64,000 nt of DNA from Amphimedon queenslandica. Taxonomy: Eukaryota; Porifera; Demospongiae; Haplosclerida; Niphatidae. The position numbers and the translations under genes were made by a program. The stretch is from contig NW_003546281.1 of NCBI RefSeq assembly GCF_000090795.2, positions 36,191 through 100,190 of the forward strand, read 5' to 3'. Positions 62,182 through 64,000 of this stretch are shown here, piece by piece. The first letter of the stretch is position 1; every line of letters begins with the position of its first letter. The notes under the pieces are model-generated. The model saw only the letters and a list, made by a program, of their open reading frames with translations. It made no database searches and was not told the DNA's origin.

Positions 62182-63231
62182 TCAAAGATATATGACTTCA
62201 GCTGAGCTAATGGCCCAAATTCCCCACCAGTCACCTTTATCCCAGTTAATGTTGACCTCCACCATGCCACCAAAGGTGTCTTGCAATACAAAATCATTCA
62301 TCTCAAAATCATGATTATTAAAGTTATTAAGCACGGTATCATCTTGATCTTCACAAGTAAAATCTATGGACTTATCATGCACACTTACCATAGCTATTCC
62401 TTCATTCCAGACGCCCTCAACATCAGCAGAATCGATATCTAAGGTATCATCTAAACATTGGGAACGAATCATGACCTTATAGGAGCATATGCCTAAATCT
62501 CTTCTTTCCACTTCGCTTTGCTCATATTTGCGGTAAGCAGTGGCTATATTTATGTTACTTGTTTCTTTGTATTCAATAAAAGCACCCAGCTTATTGCCTT
62601 TGGATGACATTGCCATTGAGAGCCATGTATTACCACCAGTTCCAGTAAACTTTATTCCTTTGTAATTGATACTTTTTACCAATTTTTGTGTGTCTGGGAA
62701 CACATCGTACTTGTACTTGAGTACACGCAAATGAGCACAACTCAAGCTTGCTCTATCTGAAATCTCGAAATGATCTTTATTGACGCTGAATGATTTAACC
62801 TTAACAAAAAGAGGTGTACTGTCATTGGTCTGCTTGCCATCCAGCTTAGCGATCCACCTGTGCTCTCCTTCAGCACGACCACCTGGCACAGTAAAATATA
62901 ATGGAGTTCTTACATCGGAAATCATTTTAGGAGGCACTGCTGGGTTTTTGTTAGCAGCATGGTCTATATCATGATGAAAACCATTATCACTTGTAGATTT
63001 TTGCCATTGAACATTCTCTCCATAATTCAATGAATATATAACGACGTTATCTTGAACATATCTTTTTATATCGTCTTCACTTGCTTCTCCAGTGTAGTTG
63101 ACCGAAACGAATACACTAACCTGCATCACACCATTATTATAGACACTGGTCTGTTGCCTGTCACCGTATAGATCAGCATATATATTGACCAGTATGATAA
63201 GGGACGGATCAAAACCTGACATTGTATACAT
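62182..63231 (-). CDS. Intronless gene of unknown function, inverted-pair copy 2
   Basis: A single frame of 349 residues from ATG 63231 (MYTMSGFDPSLI...). It is about two-thirds identical by eye to the 39.8 kb gene over its full length, with the same ends: LVNIYAD near the start and DTFGGMVEVNINWDKGDWWG at the C-terminus. The most diverged stretch is residues ~225-320, where the two proteins also differ in length. No signal peptide, membrane span or known domain is recognised. Promoter (TATA at the same spacing), 5' leader and part of the 3' flank are shared, so the duplication was at DNA level, not by retroposition of one from the other. Both reading frames being intact suggests both are under selection. 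Confidence 0.8.
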   Translation of the reverse strand: MYTMSGFDPSLIILVNIYADLYGDRQQTSVYNNGVMQVSVFVSVNYTGEASEDDIKRYVQDNVVIYSLNYGENVQWQKSTSDNGFHHDIDHAANKNPAVPPKMISDVRTPLYFTVPGGRAEGEHRWIAKLDGKQTNDSTPLFVKVKSFSVNKDHFEISDRASLSCAHLRVLKYKYDVFPDTQKLVKSINYKGIKFTGTGGNTWLSMAMSSKGNKLGAFIEYKETSNINIATAYRKYEQSEVERRDLGICSYKVMIRSQCLDDTLDIDSADVEGVWNEGIAMVSVHDKSIDFTCEDQDDTVLNNFNNHDFEMNDFVLQDTFGGMVEVNINWDKGDWWGIWAISSAEVIYL

Positions 63232-63297
63232 CTTGTTTCTTTTACACTGGAAAAGTTTATTTCTCACCAGTCCTATCTACTGGAAATGGTCTCATTA

Positions 63298-63305
63298 CTT
63301 TTATA
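63298..63305 (-). promoter_or_regulatory. TATA box of the 63 kb gene
   Basis: TATAAAAG on the minus strand, 74 bp from the ATG, as in the paralogue. Confidence 0.7.
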
Positions 63306-64000
63306 CAGTAAGAGGAGGAAAGAGGAAGGAAACATGTTCCTCTGATTCACTTATTGTTCTCAAGAGAGACAAGACAAAAGACCTAATGCACTATGTATAA
63401 GTTGTATATATTATGTGTTGTCAAACAGTACAACTACAGCAGAGTACTCTACTGTTCAGCTGGTCAAACAAACTCATGTTTATTGCTCTTACAGTATAGT
63501 ACCTATGCATGCATGGTGAAAGTAGCCTTGTCACTAGGCCTCTATACAGCCTTTACACATGTACACAATTGAGAGGATATAGTCATGCATGTCACAGAAT
63601 TGTAACTTAATTTTTCATGTGATTAAAACTGTGAATGGGATGATGAAACTTGTCAAAAGTATACATTACATTGCACTATATGAACAAAAATGTATAAAGG
63701 AATGCAGTATCATTCCTACATATTGCAATAGATACATAGATTGTTCAAAAACAAAAAATCAATGACAACCACTGCCATAAACAGATATATTTCCATAAAC
63801 AAAATGATAAAACATGCAGATGCTGGTTCTGTGAACACATGCAGGAAAAGTAGCCTGATTTAGTATTGGTGCTGTTGCTATTACTGGTATATAGTTGGAG
63901 TATTGCTTGCATATAGTATAGTAAATGAATGTATGCCCTCATGAGCTCACAATAGAGCATTGTCTAATAATGATCATGATTCATGAAAGAGGGCTAAGAT
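63306..64000. other. Upstream flank and partial palindromic-family repeat
   Basis: 63306-63480 matches the upstream region of the 39.8 kb gene. 63905-63985 is a partial copy of the 120-bp family ('gcatacattcattt...' in inverse). No gene seen. Confidence 0.65.

Noticed and set aside
1-64000. Retroviral, LTR, LINE or Polinton-type elements
   Set aside because: No reverse transcriptase, integrase, capsid or polymerase B motifs were seen in any listed frame.

Overview
The window looks like nuclear DNA of a demosponge, closest in style to Amphimedon queenslandica. The reasons are AT-rich sequence, very short GT-AG introns (often 50-150 bp), tightly packed animal-type genes, and a nuclear gene for mitochondrial tRNA(Ile)-lysidine synthase. 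Two 10-base N runs mark assembly gaps. Species assignment is inference; all exon models below were built by eye from splice sites, phase and family resemblance.

Left part (1-31 kb), mostly conserved single-copy genes. It holds the last exon of a membrane protein (47-457), a six-exon tektin-like gene (1945-3537, +), a two-exon secreted Frizzled-related protein (3726-4911, -), and a 20-exon ANKEF1 orthologue (5153-21904, -) whose introns are swollen by a self-complementary TACATG hexamer repeat. Next come an LHFPL-family four-span protein (22171-23310, +), an Ig-like receptor with a tail full of YxxP motifs (23565-25822, -), and the lysidine synthase tilS (25967-31047, +). Two head-to-head pairs (ANKEF1/LHFPL and receptor/tilS) share promoter regions of 266 and 144 bp that both carry GCCACGCC boxes.

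Right part (31-64 kb), an accessory, lineage-specific region. Four paralogous genes encode ankyrin repeats, a Roc-like GTPase, a COR-like region and a C-terminal death domain. One is on + (31732-35585) and three are in tandem on - (50391-59871), with a fifth broken first exon at about 60 kb. This is the DAPK1/ROCO layout without a kinase and suggests intracellular signalling or innate-immune receptors. Between and around them lie a duplicated, broken tilS last exon (36240-37745), a large beta-helix plus multispan membrane protein (41772-45653, -), and an inverted pair of intronless, TATA-driven genes of unknown function (39836-40876 + and 62182-63231 -).

Repeats are unusually informative. There are about a dozen short foldback (MITE-like) elements with TAC-type ends, a 150-190 bp interspersed/tandem family in introns and intergenic DNA, a 120-bp palindromic family, and a 96-bp ankyrin-coding tandem array. 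Two elements have a visible empty site in a paralogous copy, giving a TA target duplication in one case and a relative date for gene duplication in the other. I recognised no retroviral or LTR element, no CRISPR array and no RNA gene.
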